Both the position numbers and the translations under genes were made by a program. The notes beneath the pieces are model-generated. The model did not search any database. It worked only from the letters and a program-made list of their open reading frames with translations, and was not told the origin of the DNA. Of a stretch of 35,555 nucleotides of DNA, positions 23,580 through 31,201 are shown in pieces. Within the stretch, counting starts at the first letter, position 1, and the number at the start of each line of letters is the position of its first letter. This DNA is from Kingella sp. (in: b-proteobacteria) (GTDB taxonomy: Bacteria; Pseudomonadota; Gammaproteobacteria; Burkholderiales; Neisseriaceae): the NCBI RefSeq assembly GCF_030527935.1, contig NZ_JAUMZV010000023.1:1-35555 (forward strand), written 5' to 3'.

Positions 23580-25124
23580 ATGTCGCACGCCGTTCAAATC
23601 CAAGCCTTATCCTATGTTTACAATAAAAAAACCCAAGCCTTAAACAACGTTAGCCTAGAAATTCCACGCGGGGCAACGGTGGGTTTAATCGGGCCTGATG
23701 GCGTGGGCAAATCTACGCTGCTGTCTATTATTGCGGGCGTGCGCAAAATTCAAACGGGCAGCGTGCGCGTGTTGGATGGCGATATGGCAAACAAACACGA
23801 CCGCCAAGCCTTATCCCACCGCATCGCTTATATGCCGCAGGGCTTGGGCAAAAACCTGTATCCCACGCTCACGGTGCAAGAAAACATTGATTTCCACGCG
23901 CGATTGTTTGGGCTAAACAGCCGCGAGCGCAAGGCGTGGATTCAACGGCTGTTAGACGCAACAGGGCTGGCTCCGTTTCCCGACCGCGCGGCGGGCAAAC
24001 TGTCGGGCGGCATGAAGCAAAAATTGAGCTTGTGCTGCGCGCTGGTTCACAACCCCGATTTGCTGATTTTGGACGAACCCACCACGGGCGTTGACCCTTT
24101 ATCGCGCCGCCAATTCTGGCAACTGGTTCACGATTTGCAGCAAGAGCAAAGCGGCATGACGGTAATGGTTGCCACCGCTTATATTGATGAAGCGGAGCAG
24201 TTCAAGCACCTTTTGGCGATGGATGCGGGGCATTTGCTTGCCAACGAGCCCACGCAAGCGGTGATGCAACGGCTGGATGCCGCCACGCTGGAAGATGCCT
24301 ACATCAAACTTTTGCCGCAAGACAAGCAAGACAACGCCGCCGATTTGGTTTTGCCGCCGTTTGAGCCCGAAGCCAACGCGCCGCTGGCGATGGAAGCGCA
24401 CGATTTAACCAAAAAATTTGGCAGCTTTACATCGGTGGACCATGTGAGCTTTGAAATCCCCAAGGGCGAGATATTCGGCTTTTTGGGCTCAAACGGCTGC
24501 GGCAAATCCACCACCATGAAAATGCTCACAGGGCTGCTGGAACCCACATCGGGCACCGCCAAGCTGCTGGGCGAGCCGATAGACGCAGGCAGCCTGAAAA
24601 CCAAAAAGCGCGTGGGCTATATGTCGCAAGCCTTTTCGCTATACGAAGAGCTGACCGTGCGGCAAAACCTTGAACTGCACGCCAAGCTCTATCAAATTGC
24701 CGATAGCCAAACCGCCATAGCCCAAGCCCTGCGCGATTTTGACCTTGCCAATGTGGAACACACCAAGCCCGACAGCCTACCGCTGGGTATCCGCCAACGC
24801 CTGCAACTGGCCGCTGCCTGCCTGCATTCGCCCGAAGTGCTGATTTTGGACGAGCCGACATCTGGCGTTGACCCCGCCGCCCGCGCGATGTTTTGGCGCA
24901 CGCTGCTCAAACTTTCGCGCCAAGACCGCATCACCATTTTCGTTACCACCCACTTTATGAACGAAGTGGAACGCTGCGACCGCATCAGCCTGATGCACCG
25001 CGGGCGCGTGTTGGCAATGGGCACGCCCGCCGAGCTGGTGCAACAAAGCGGGCAGCCGAATATGGAAGAAGCGTTTATTTATTATTTGGAGCAAGACGCG
25101 GCGGCAACGGGGAAAATGGTTTAG
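23580..25124 (+). CDS. Tandem ABC ATPase, RbbA-like, lacking the membrane domain
   Basis: The 514-residue protein has two ABC ATPase domains. Domain 1 has Walker A GPDGVGKST (about 38-46), signature LSGGMKQKLSL and Walker B LLILDEPTTGVD. Domain 2 has GSNGCGKSTTMK, a degenerate signature LPLGIRQRLQL and VLILDEPTSGVD. This matches the first half of RbbA, a ribosome-associated ATPase/exporter of about 900 residues whose second half is an ABC-2 membrane domain. Here the frame ends shortly after EEAFIYYLEQD, where RbbA would continue, and a DUS follows 3 bp later, with no downstream permease gene. It may be a truncated gene or a free-standing ATPase. An in-frame DUS encodes GSLKT in domain 2. The start at 23580 (MSHAVQIQAL) is favoured by the promoter position. 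Confidence 0.85.
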   Translation: MSHAVQIQALSYVYNKKTQALNNVSLEIPRGATVGLIGPDGVGKSTLLSIIAGVRKIQTGSVRVLDGDMANKHDRQALSHRIAYMPQGLGKNLYPTLTVQENIDFHARLFGLNSRERKAWIQRLLDATGLAPFPDRAAGKLSGGMKQKLSLCCALVHNPDLLILDEPTTGVDPLSRRQFWQLVHDLQQEQSGMTVMVATAYIDEAEQFKHLLAMDAGHLLANEPTQAVMQRLDAATLEDAYIKLLPQDKQDNAADLVLPPFEPEANAPLAMEAHDLTKKFGSFTSVDHVSFEIPKGEIFGFLGSNGCGKSTTMKMLTGLLEPTSGTAKLLGEPIDAGSLKTKKRVGYMSQAFSLYEELTVRQNLELHAKLYQIADSQTAIAQALRDFDLANVEHTKPDSLPLGIRQRLQLAAACLHSPEVLILDEPTSGVDPAARAMFWRTLLKLSRQDRITIFVTTHFMNEVERCDRISLMHRGRVLAMGTPAELVQQSGQPNMEEAFIYYLEQDAAATGKMV

Positions 25125-25171
25125 GCAGCCTGAAAATGGTGTCGCGCATCAAATGCCCCTTTGCCCAACAC

Positions 25172-25247
25172 AAAGGCAGCCTGAAAACGAGCGCAGCGAG
25201 TTTCTGCGAAGCTAAAACAGCATTAAGAAACGTTTTCAGGCTGCCTT
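25172..25247. repeat. SEAK repeat bracketed by inverted DUS
   Basis: AAAGGCAGCCTGAAAACG is followed by a SEAK unit (AGCGCAGCGAGTTTCTGCGA and GCTAAAACA) and the inverted DUS CGTTTTCAGGCTGCCTTT, so the whole can fold as a hairpin. It follows the RbbA-like gene. The 25125-25642 gap holds only this, the half twin-hairpin unit at 25361, a SEAK-like tail near 25400-25437 and scattered DUS; no gene is seen. Confidence 0.65.
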
Positions 25248-25360
25248 TTGCTGTGCGCGAACGCTATTGGTTGAGCCTTGTTCGTTAATCAACACATTGC
25301 TTGAATGGCTTGTCTTTCCGACGCGTGTTTGAACACACCATAGGCAGCCTGAAATTCACA

Positions 25361-25384
25361 ATGGAGCGGCGACGGCTCGTCGCC
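25361..25384. repeat. Half twin-hairpin unit (copy 3)
   Basis: ATGGAGCGGCGACGG and CTCGTCGCC form the left hairpin of the twin-hairpin repeat. The right half is replaced by SEAK-like sequence and a DUS variant at about 25400-25440. Confidence 0.65.
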
Positions 25385-25642
25385 AAATGGAGGCAACAAT
25401 ATTTGGCAGAAACGCATTGCGCTTGTTTTCAGGCTGTCTTTTGGCGATTGCATTGGATAAAACAAACGCAATTCGCGTTTCAACCTACCTATGCCAAAAC
25501 CCCACACCCCTGCAACAAATTTTAACAAACCCCGACACAATCCAAACAATCCACATTAGAATGATGCTTCTAGTTTAACCCCATCAGGCAGCCTGAAAAC
25601 ATCAAGCCGCCTAAATTTTTTGTCCAAACAACGGTTATCCAC

Positions 25643-27090
25643 ATGAAAACACACAAGAAAACCAAACTCTCCGCCACACCCATCAGCCTAGCCCTAGCGC
25701 AACACGCCGCCGCATCGGGCTACCACTTTGGCACGCAATCGGTGGGCGCGCAAAGCACCGCCAACGCCGCCGCAGCCGCCGATGCCAGCACGCTGTTCTA
25801 CAACCCGCAGGCTTAACCGAGCTAGACAGCAAAGCCGAAATCACAGGCGCGCTCAACATCGTTGCCCCATCGCTCAAATACCGCGATGCCCAAGCTACCT
25901 ACTACCAAGGCGGCAACGTGTAAGGCGCAGCCAGCGGCAAAATCACCAAAACCACCGCCGCGCCCCATGTTTACGGCGCATACAAACTCAACGACCGCGT
26001 AACGCTGGGCGTGGGGATGTACATCCCATTTGGCTCAAAAACCAATTATCAAAACGACTCCGTGCTGCGCTACAACATCAAAAAACTCGGGCTAAGCAGC
26101 ATCGCACTAGAACCCGCCGTGGCGTTTAAATTCAACGAAAAACACTCGTTTGCCGTGGGCGTGATTGCGCAATATTCCGAAGCCGAGCTCACCAAATACG
26201 CCGATTGGAGTGCCGCCCGCGACGACCGCACGCTCGCCGCCACCGCCGCCGTGTTGCAACGCATGGGCGTGCCCGCTGCCGCCACCCGCAACCGCGCCAA
26301 CTGGCAAGGACGCGGCGATGTGAAAGGGCACGATTGGGGCTTTGGCTACCATTTGGGCTGGATGTTTGATGTAAACGATAAATTTCGCGTGGGCGTTGCC
26401 TATCGCTCCAAAATCAGCCACAAGCTAAAAGGCACAGCCAAATGGCAACCCGCAGGCGCAGTCGCGCAAGCCTCTGCGCTGGCGAACTACATCCAATCGC
26501 CCACCACCACAACCACCACGCTGGGCGCAGGGCGCGGCTATCTGCCCAGCGAAGACGCATCGGTGCACATCACTACGCCCGAATCGCTTTCGCTGCACGG
26601 GATGTATCGCGCCAGCGACAAAGTGAACCTGTTTGGCGACATCACTTGGACGCGCCACAGCCGTTTTAACAAAGCCGACCTTGTGTTTGGCAATCGCAAA
26701 AACGTGGTAAACGGGCAATCCGACCGCACCACCATCACGCCCAACTGGCGCAACACTTATAAAGTCGCGCTGGGCGGCTCATATCAATACAGCGAGCCGC
26801 TGCAATTGCGCGCGGGCATCGCCTTTGACCAAAGCCCCGTGAAAAGCGCGGAAGACCGCCTGAACACCATGCCCGATGCCAACCGAATGTGGTTCTCGGT
26901 GGGCGCACGCTACGCCTACAAAAAACGCCATGTATTTGACACCGCGCTGTCATATGTGCACATCCACAGCAGCAAGTTCAACGCACCGCGCGCGACAGGC
27001 AAAGACGTGGACAGTAAGGGCGCATCCACCGCCAAATTCAAAGCATCCGCCACCATTTTGGGCTTGCAGTACACTTATAAGTTTGAGTGA
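25643..27090 (+). pseudogene. OmpP1/FadL family outer-membrane transporter, disrupted
   Basis: The gene starts at ATG 25643 with a basic signal-like N-terminus (MKTHKKTKLSATPISLALA) and the FadL hallmark GYHFGTQSVGAQSTANAAAA. It then meets a stop at 25814-25816 caused by a missing base near 25807; restoring it reads FYNPAGLTELDSKAE, the conserved FadL 'NPAGL' motif. In the recovered frame a second lesion, TAA at 25921-25923 (after YYQGGNV), interrupts the chain. From 25924 to 27090 the frame is open for about 388 residues and shows beta-barrel patterns ending in LGLQYTYKFE. FadL proteins import long-chain fatty acids and other hydrophobic compounds. Two independent lesions argue for a real pseudogene over a single sequencing error. 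Confidence 0.87.
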
Positions 27091-27188
27091 TGGCGGGGTA
27101 GATAAAGGCAGTCTGAAAGCGGTTTAATGCGTTTCAGGCTGCCTATTCGTTTAACTGATAGGCAGCCTGAAAACCGTGGCAGAATAAA

Positions 27189-27333
27189 TATAGTCGTTTC
27201 ACACAGTCTTAGATAAGGCGGCGAGCCGCAGATGGTGCAAGTAGTACAGCAAAACTGGCTACGATTTGGCAACAAACCATTTCGCCCGTGGTAAGTGAGC
27301 CAACGCGGTATAAGGTTGTGTGGTACGACTATA
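27189..27333. mobile_element. Correia-like (NEMIS-like) miniature element
   Basis: The 145-bp element is bounded by TATAGTCGTTTCACACA and the complement of TATAGTCGTACCACACA. Correia elements of Neisseria begin TATAGTGGATT, have similar lengths and insert at TA. The interior follows the Correia layout: AAGGCGGCGAGCCGCAGA then a TAGTAC segment on the left, and CCAACGCGGTA on the right. It lies in the 355-bp gap between the FadL pseudogene and ispH, along with DUS at about 27103-27172 and 27345. Confidence 0.7.
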
Positions 27334-27393
27334 TTTTTGCTTTAAGGCAGCCTGAAAATCAACTTTCAACCTTGCGCTTTGCGCTGCGTTATA

Positions 27394-27430
27394 CCCCTTT
27401 ATACCCAAATCAAAGATTTGGACAAAGGGG
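27394..27430 (-). terminator. Two-part hairpin after ispH
   Basis: CCCCTTT/AAAGGGG encloses CCAAATC/GATTTGG with an AAA loop. It begins 16 bp beyond the ispH stop. There is no clear T run, so its role as a terminator is uncertain. Confidence 0.4.
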
Positions 27431-27445
27431 CAAGACTGCCTTTCA

Positions 27446-28381
27446 CTATTTCCGCAACTCCTTAGGCAACACAAACACAATATTCTCTTCCACCGTGTTG
27501 CCCTGTTCCACTTTCTCCACGCCCCAGTCTTTAATCTGCTGAATCACATCTTGCACCAGCACCTCAGGCGCGCTTGCCCCCGCTGTTACACCCACCTTGT
27601 TCTTGCCGTCAAACCATTCGCGTTGCAGCAAAGCGGCGGTGTCCACCATATACGCTGCCACGCCGCGCTGCGCCGCCACCTCGCGCAAACGGTTGCTGTT
27701 GGACGAATTGGGCGAGCCGACCACAATCACCAAATCGCAATCCGCCGCCAAATCCTTCACCGCCGCTTGGCGATTGGTGGTGGCGTAGCAAATGTCTTCT
27801 TTGTGCGGATTTTTGATGTGGGGAAAACGCGCGTTCAGGGCGGCGATGATGTCGGCGGTTTCGTCCACCGACAGCGTGGTTTGGCTCACATACGCTAGCT
27901 TTTCGGGGTTGGGCGCAACCAAGCTCGCCACATCGTCCACCGTTTGCACCAGCAGCATTTTGCCGCTGGGTAGCTGCCCCATCGTGCCTTCCACTTCCAC
28001 ATGTCCCGCGTGCCCAATCATAATAATTTGATAACCCTGCTCATCCAGCCGCGCTACTTCACGATGCACTTTGGTAACCAGCGGGCAAGTGGCATCAAAC
28101 ACGCGGAAACCGCGCTCGGCGGCTTCGGCTTGCACCGCTTTGGATACGCCGTGCGCCGAGTAAATCAGCGTTGCGCCCTGCGGCACATCCGCCAAATCGT
28201 CAATAAAAATCGCGCCTTTATCGCGCAAGCCGTCCACCACAAATTTGTTATGCACAACTTCGTGGCGCACATAAATTGGCGCGCCAAACAGCTCTAACGC
28301 GCGTTCTACAATGGAAATGGCTCTGTCCACGCCTGCGCAGAAACCGCGCGGGTTGGCGAGCATAATGGTTTTTTTGGTCAT
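27446..28381 (-). CDS. ispH: 4-hydroxy-3-methylbut-2-enyl diphosphate reductase IspH
   Basis: This 311-residue iron-sulfur enzyme makes IPP and DMAPP in the last step of the MEP isoprenoid pathway. The three cluster-binding cysteines are C15 (PRGFCAGVDRA), C99 (DATCPLVTKVH) and C198 (DICYATTNRQ). The catalytic glutamate region is HAGHVEVEG with E129, and H44, H77 and H127 line the substrate pocket. Length is normal. In many proteobacteria ispH directly follows lspA; here an Abi-type gene and a small RNA candidate are inserted between them. DMAPP from this pathway is also the precursor for the UbiX cofactor. Confidence 0.97.
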   Translation of the reverse strand: MTKKTIMLANPRGFCAGVDRAISIVERALELFGAPIYVRHEVVHNKFVVDGLRDKGAIFIDDLADVPQGATLIYSAHGVSKAVQAEAAERGFRVFDATCPLVTKVHREVARLDEQGYQIIMIGHAGHVEVEGTMGQLPSGKMLLVQTVDDVASLVAPNPEKLAYVSQTTLSVDETADIIAALNARFPHIKNPHKEDICYATTNRQAAVKDLAADCDLVIVVGSPNSSNSNRLREVAAQRGVAAYMVDTAALLQREWFDGKNKVGVTAGASAPEVLVQDVIQQIKDWGVEKVEQGNTVEENIVFVLPKELRK

Positions 28382-28459
28382 GGGGGTCTCTTGGTGTGTT
28401 TAGGGTTTTCAGGCTGCCTTGGGTAGGGTGGGGCGATATAAGGCAGCCTGAAAATACAT

Positions 28460-28489
28460 TTGCGAATTATTTGGGTTCGGCGATATAAT
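28460..28489 (+). promoter_or_regulatory. Promoter of the candidate small RNA
   Basis: TTGCGA (28460-28465), an 18-bp spacer and a perfect TATAAT (28484-28489) predict a start near 28496, just before the C-rich 5' arm of the folded region. Confidence 0.55.
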
Positions 28490-28495
28490 CCATAT

Positions 28496-28575
28496 CAACA
28501 ACCCCCCCTTAATCCGCGAAACCGAAGGTTTTGACATTAAGTTTAATGTGATGCGGATTTGGGGGCTTTCTTTTT
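28496..28575 (+). ncRNA. Candidate structured small RNA beside the Abi gene
   Basis: A closing stem pairs CCCCC plus AATCCGC (28511-28517) with GCGGATT (28553-28559) plus GGGGG (28561-28565). Inside are two small hairpins: AAACC-GAA-GGTTT at 28519-28531 and ACATTAA/TTAATGT at 28534-28549. Together they form a three-way junction. CTTTCTTTTT follows the closing stem, as in an intrinsic terminator, and a promoter lies upstream. The predicted product is about 80 nt, and its 3' end meets the stop codon of the convergent Abi gene. AbiF-type HEPN toxins are known to be paired with a conserved non-coding RNA that acts as antitoxin; I infer this may be such an RNA. The minus-strand transcript would fold similarly, so the strand is not certain. 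Confidence 0.55.
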
Positions 28576-29512
28576 ACCGCCATAGATTCCAGCGGGTTAG
28601 GTCAATCTGTTTGTGCATGCCAAACGTGTTCAAATTTACTTCATTCATGGCAGCATTTTGTTGCGGAAACAATGTTAATGTTTGCTGAAAGCGCAATTTC
28701 CAATCATTATTTGGGCAAATTTTTTGTAGCATTCGTTGCATCAAACAAAACACCACAAAAACAGCATTTTCATCCAATAATTGCCATTGCCGTCCTTGCA
28801 AATTTTTAAACTTAGGTCTGCCAATCATATTTCTATTCCATAGTCGCCCATGGTGGGCAGCCACATTGCGCACAAAATTAAAAGATTGCAAATGGCTTTC
28901 TAACTGCTGTGCCGATAAATGAAATGTTTGGGCGATGTTATCTCTATCCTTGGGCAGCATACCCTGAAACAATCTAGACATCGCGCCAAAATCCCACAGT
29001 TCGCAAGCTACCCAAATAGGCAAACCGCCATATTTGTTTACATTGTGCAGCACAAAGCCAATATGCTTTTTATCCTTTTTTTCGGAATTTAGAGTCGCAT
29101 CAAACAGGTCTTGATATTTATTGAGCCAATCCTGATGCTTAAATTTGGAATTAAAAAACTGAGATTGGGTATGCGCGATGGCATTGTGCTTTCCCAAGGT
29201 ATAAGCAATCTGCACACGCAAAGCAATTTCAATATATTGCATGGCTTCCAATGCAAGCAACTTGATGGCGGTATCAAAGTGATACAACGCGAGAATGTGG
29301 TCAAACTGCGTCCCTACAACGAAATGGTTGCCACGGATGCCCGAGCTATTGCGCTCACGAAAGGGATAAAAATAGCCACTTAGCCGATAGTAGCCAATCT
29401 GCGCCAGTTGAAATTCGGCATCTTTGTCATCGCTAATGAGCAAACCACGCTTTTTCAGCTGAATAACTTGGTCGGCAAAGGATAGCCACGGTTTGTATGG
29501 TGTGAATGCCAT
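28574..29512 (-). CDS. Abi_2 (AbiD/AbiF-like) HEPN abortive-infection protein
   Basis: The 312-residue protein fits the Abi_2 family. The N-terminal LKKRGLLISDDKDAEFQLAQ and IGYYRLSGYFYPFRER are its signature. MQYIEIALRVQIAY (R99) and GGLPIWVACELWDFGAMSRLF follow. FNFVRNVAAHHGRLWNR contains the HEPN ribonuclease motif R-x4-H (R215, N216, H220). Family members are RNase-type toxins of phage-defence or toxin-antitoxin systems, and AbiF is the proposed ancestor of Cas13. A predicted structured RNA lies at the 3' end. The gene sits between lspA and ispH; its ATG comes 2 bp after the lspA stop, inside a DUS, with no separate ribosome site, so translation is probably coupled to lspA. Confidence 0.88.
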   Translation of the reverse strand: MAFTPYKPWLSFADQVIQLKKRGLLISDDKDAEFQLAQIGYYRLSGYFYPFRERNSSGIRGNHFVVGTQFDHILALYHFDTAIKLLALEAMQYIEIALRVQIAYTLGKHNAIAHTQSQFFNSKFKHQDWLNKYQDLFDATLNSEKKDKKHIGFVLHNVNKYGGLPIWVACELWDFGAMSRLFQGMLPKDRDNIAQTFHLSAQQLESHLQSFNFVRNVAAHHGRLWNRNMIGRPKFKNLQGRQWQLLDENAVFVVFCLMQRMLQKICPNNDWKLRFQQTLTLFPQQNAAMNEVNLNTFGMHKQIDLTRWNLWR

Positions 29513-29526
29513 TTTCAGGCTGCCTT
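29510..29526 (-). other. DUS that forms the lspA stop and abi start
   Basis: On the minus strand AAGGCAGCCTGAAAATG is read in the lspA frame as K-A-A-stop (TGA). Two bases later the ATG of the Abi gene begins. One DUS thus supplies the end of one gene and the start of the next. Confidence 0.85.
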
Positions 29527-29985
29527 TTTATGCCGAATGCTATCCACCGCCAGCAACACCGCGCCCACGCAAATAAAGCTATCGGCAACATTAAACGCGG
29601 GGTAATAATACTCGCCCCAGTAAAACAGCAAAAAATCCACCACTTTTTCATGCACAAAGCGGTCAATCACATTGCCAAACGCGCCGCCAATAATCATCGC
29701 TGCCGCCCAGTTGCCCAGCTTGCCAAATTCGTTTTTTACGATGCTGCGCGCCAAATAGCCGCTGATGATAAACGCCAGCACAATAAACAAATATTTTTGC
29801 GCTCCGCCCATGTTGGCAAGAAAGCTAAACGCCGCACCGGGGTTGTACACCAGCGTTAGGTCAAAAAAATGCGGGATGATGTTGAGCCGCTCTTGGTAGG
29901 CAAAATGGGCAAGCACAGCGGCTTTGCTGATTTGGTCAAGGACGATGGCGGCGATGGCAATCAGCCAATAGGGGAGATATTTCAT
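29515..29985 (-). CDS. lspA: Lipoprotein signal peptidase
   Basis: This 156-residue inner-membrane aspartyl protease removes the signal peptide from prolipoproteins. Four hydrophobic segments are visible. The two catalytic aspartates are D108 in GGAFGNVIDRF and D135 in FNVADSFI. The substrate-side loop VYNPGAAFSFLA is conserved. The last residues, KKAA, and the TGA come from a DUS. The gene is transcribed divergently from rpmE and is followed by the Abi gene and ispH on the same strand. The ribosome site before ATG 29985 is weak. Confidence 0.96.
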   Translation of the reverse strand: MKYLPYWLIAIAAIVLDQISKAAVLAHFAYQERLNIIPHFFDLTLVYNPGAAFSFLANMGGAQKYLFIVLAFIISGYLARSIVKNEFGKLGNWAAAMIIGGAFGNVIDRFVHEKVVDFLLFYWGEYYYPAFNVADSFICVGAVLLAVDSIRHKKAA

Positions 29986-30053
29986 CGGTTTGTGCTTTGC
30001 AAAATAAAGCTGCGGATTGTACTGGATTTTCAGGCTGCCTTAAACATAGGTTC

Positions 30054-30082
30054 TTGCCAAAGCAACGAAAAATCAGGATAAT
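30054..30082 (+). promoter_or_regulatory. Promoter of rpmE
   Basis: TTGCCA (30054-30059), a 17-bp spacer and GATAAT (30077-30082) form a good sigma-70 promoter 62 bp before rpmE. Confidence 0.65.
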
Positions 30083-30143
30083 GCGTGGCTTCGTTCAATG
30101 TGGCGCAGGCAAAGCCCCTACGCTCGCTTTTTAAAGGAAAAAC

Positions 30144-30365
30144 ATGAAACCTGGAATCCATCCTGACTACCATGAAGTCAAAGTTACTTGCTCTTGCGGC
30201 AACCAATTTGCAACCCAATCCACCATGGAAAAAGAAAACTTCAACATCGAAGTTTGCTCAAACTGCCATCCTTTCTACACTGGCAAACAAAAAATTGTGG
30301 ACACCGCAGGTCGCGTGGACAAATTCAATCAAAAATACGGCAATATGTTCAAACGCTCTGTTTAA
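30144..30365 (+). CDS. rpmE: 50S ribosomal protein L31 (zinc-binding form)
   Basis: The protein has 73 residues. VTCSCGN (C16, C18) and VCSNCHPFYTGKQK (C37, C40 region) are the zinc-binding cysteines of the RpmE (C+) form, as opposed to the cysteine-less RpmE2 paralogue used under zinc limitation. It binds the large subunit near the central protuberance. AAAGGA precedes ATG 30144. It is a single-gene unit with its own promoter and a DUS-pair terminator. Confidence 0.97.
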   Translation: MKPGIHPDYHEVKVTCSCGNQFATQSTMEKENFNIEVCSNCHPFYTGKQKIVDTAGRVDKFNQKYGNMFKRSV

Positions 30366-30375
30366 TCATTGCCAC

Positions 30376-30421
30376 AAAGGCAGCCTGAAAACTGGGGAAT
30401 TGGTTTTCAGGCTGCCTTTTT
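30376..30421 (+). terminator. Inverted DUS pair terminating rpmE
   Basis: AAAGGCAGCCTGAAAAC and its exact complement form a 17-bp stem around a 10-nt loop and end in TTTTT. This is the clearest example in the window of two DUS copies making an intrinsic terminator. It follows the rpmE stop by 10 bp. Confidence 0.85.
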
Positions 30422-30547
30422 ATGGGCGATGGATAGGCAGCCTGAAAATGGCTTTCAGGCTGCCTAATTGGTGGCATAAATAGGTATTGAGCGGGCAACA
30501 AAAAAAGCGTATTCACTACGCCTTTGTTTGTTGAATGCTGCCCATTT

Positions 30548-31192
30548 TCAGGCTGCCATGCGCACATACGGGTTAAACTGCTTTTCATGCCCGATGGTGG
30601 TGGTGCGGGCGTGGCCGGGGATAACCAGCGTGTTATCAGGCAGCCTGAAAAGTTTGTTGCGGATGTTGTCCAGCAAATCTTGATGATTGCCGCGCGGGAA
30701 GTCGGTGCGCCCGATGCTTTCGTAAAACAGCACATCGCCTGCTATCAGCAGCTGGGCGGCGGCGCAATAAAACACAACGTGCCCAGGGGTGTGCCCTGCG
30801 GTGTGCAGCACGTTAAACGTGAAGTGTCCTACGTTCAGCGTGTCGCCTTCGTGCAGCCAGCGCGTGGGTGTGAACGCGGGGCAGATGGGGAAGCCGTAGG
30901 ATGCGGTGGTTTCGGGCAGGGCATCCAGCAAAAATTGGTCATCGGAATGCGGGCCGATAACGGGGACGTTTTGCCGTTCCAGCAGCATGGGCACGCCGCC
31001 TGCGTGGTCAAGATGCCCGTGCGTGAGCCAGATGGCGTTGAGTTTCAGGCTGCGTTGTTGCACTTCGGCAAGCAGGTGTTCGGCATCGCCGCCTACGTCC
31101 ACCAACACGGCATCGCGCGTTTCATCGTCCCACAGCAGCGAGCAATTTTGGCGAAACGCGGTTACGGGCATGATTTGCAGTTGCAATGCCAT
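30548..31192 (-). CDS. MBL-fold metallo-hydrolase (glyoxalase II-like, YcbL type)
   Basis: The 214-residue protein has the metallo-beta-lactamase metal-binding signature THGHLDHAGG, a further histidine in LHTAGHTPGHVVF, the bridging aspartate in LLIAGDVLF, and a last histidine in VIPGHARTTT. The size and the sequence FYESIGRTDFPRGN fit the YcbL/GloB-like hydrolases, which act on thioesters such as S-lactoylglutathione, but the substrate is not certain. The terminal MAA and TGA stop come from a DUS. The start lies 9 bp after the rho stop, whose TAA is part of the TAAGGA ribosome site, so the two genes are translationally coupled. Confidence 0.88.
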   Translation of the reverse strand: MALQLQIMPVTAFRQNCSLLWDDETRDAVLVDVGGDAEHLLAEVQQRSLKLNAIWLTHGHLDHAGGVPMLLERQNVPVIGPHSDDQFLLDALPETTASYGFPICPAFTPTRWLHEGDTLNVGHFTFNVLHTAGHTPGHVVFYCAAAQLLIAGDVLFYESIGRTDFPRGNHQDLLDNIRNKLFRLPDNTLVIPGHARTTTIGHEKQFNPYVRMAA

Positions 31193-31201
31193 GATGATTC
31201 C

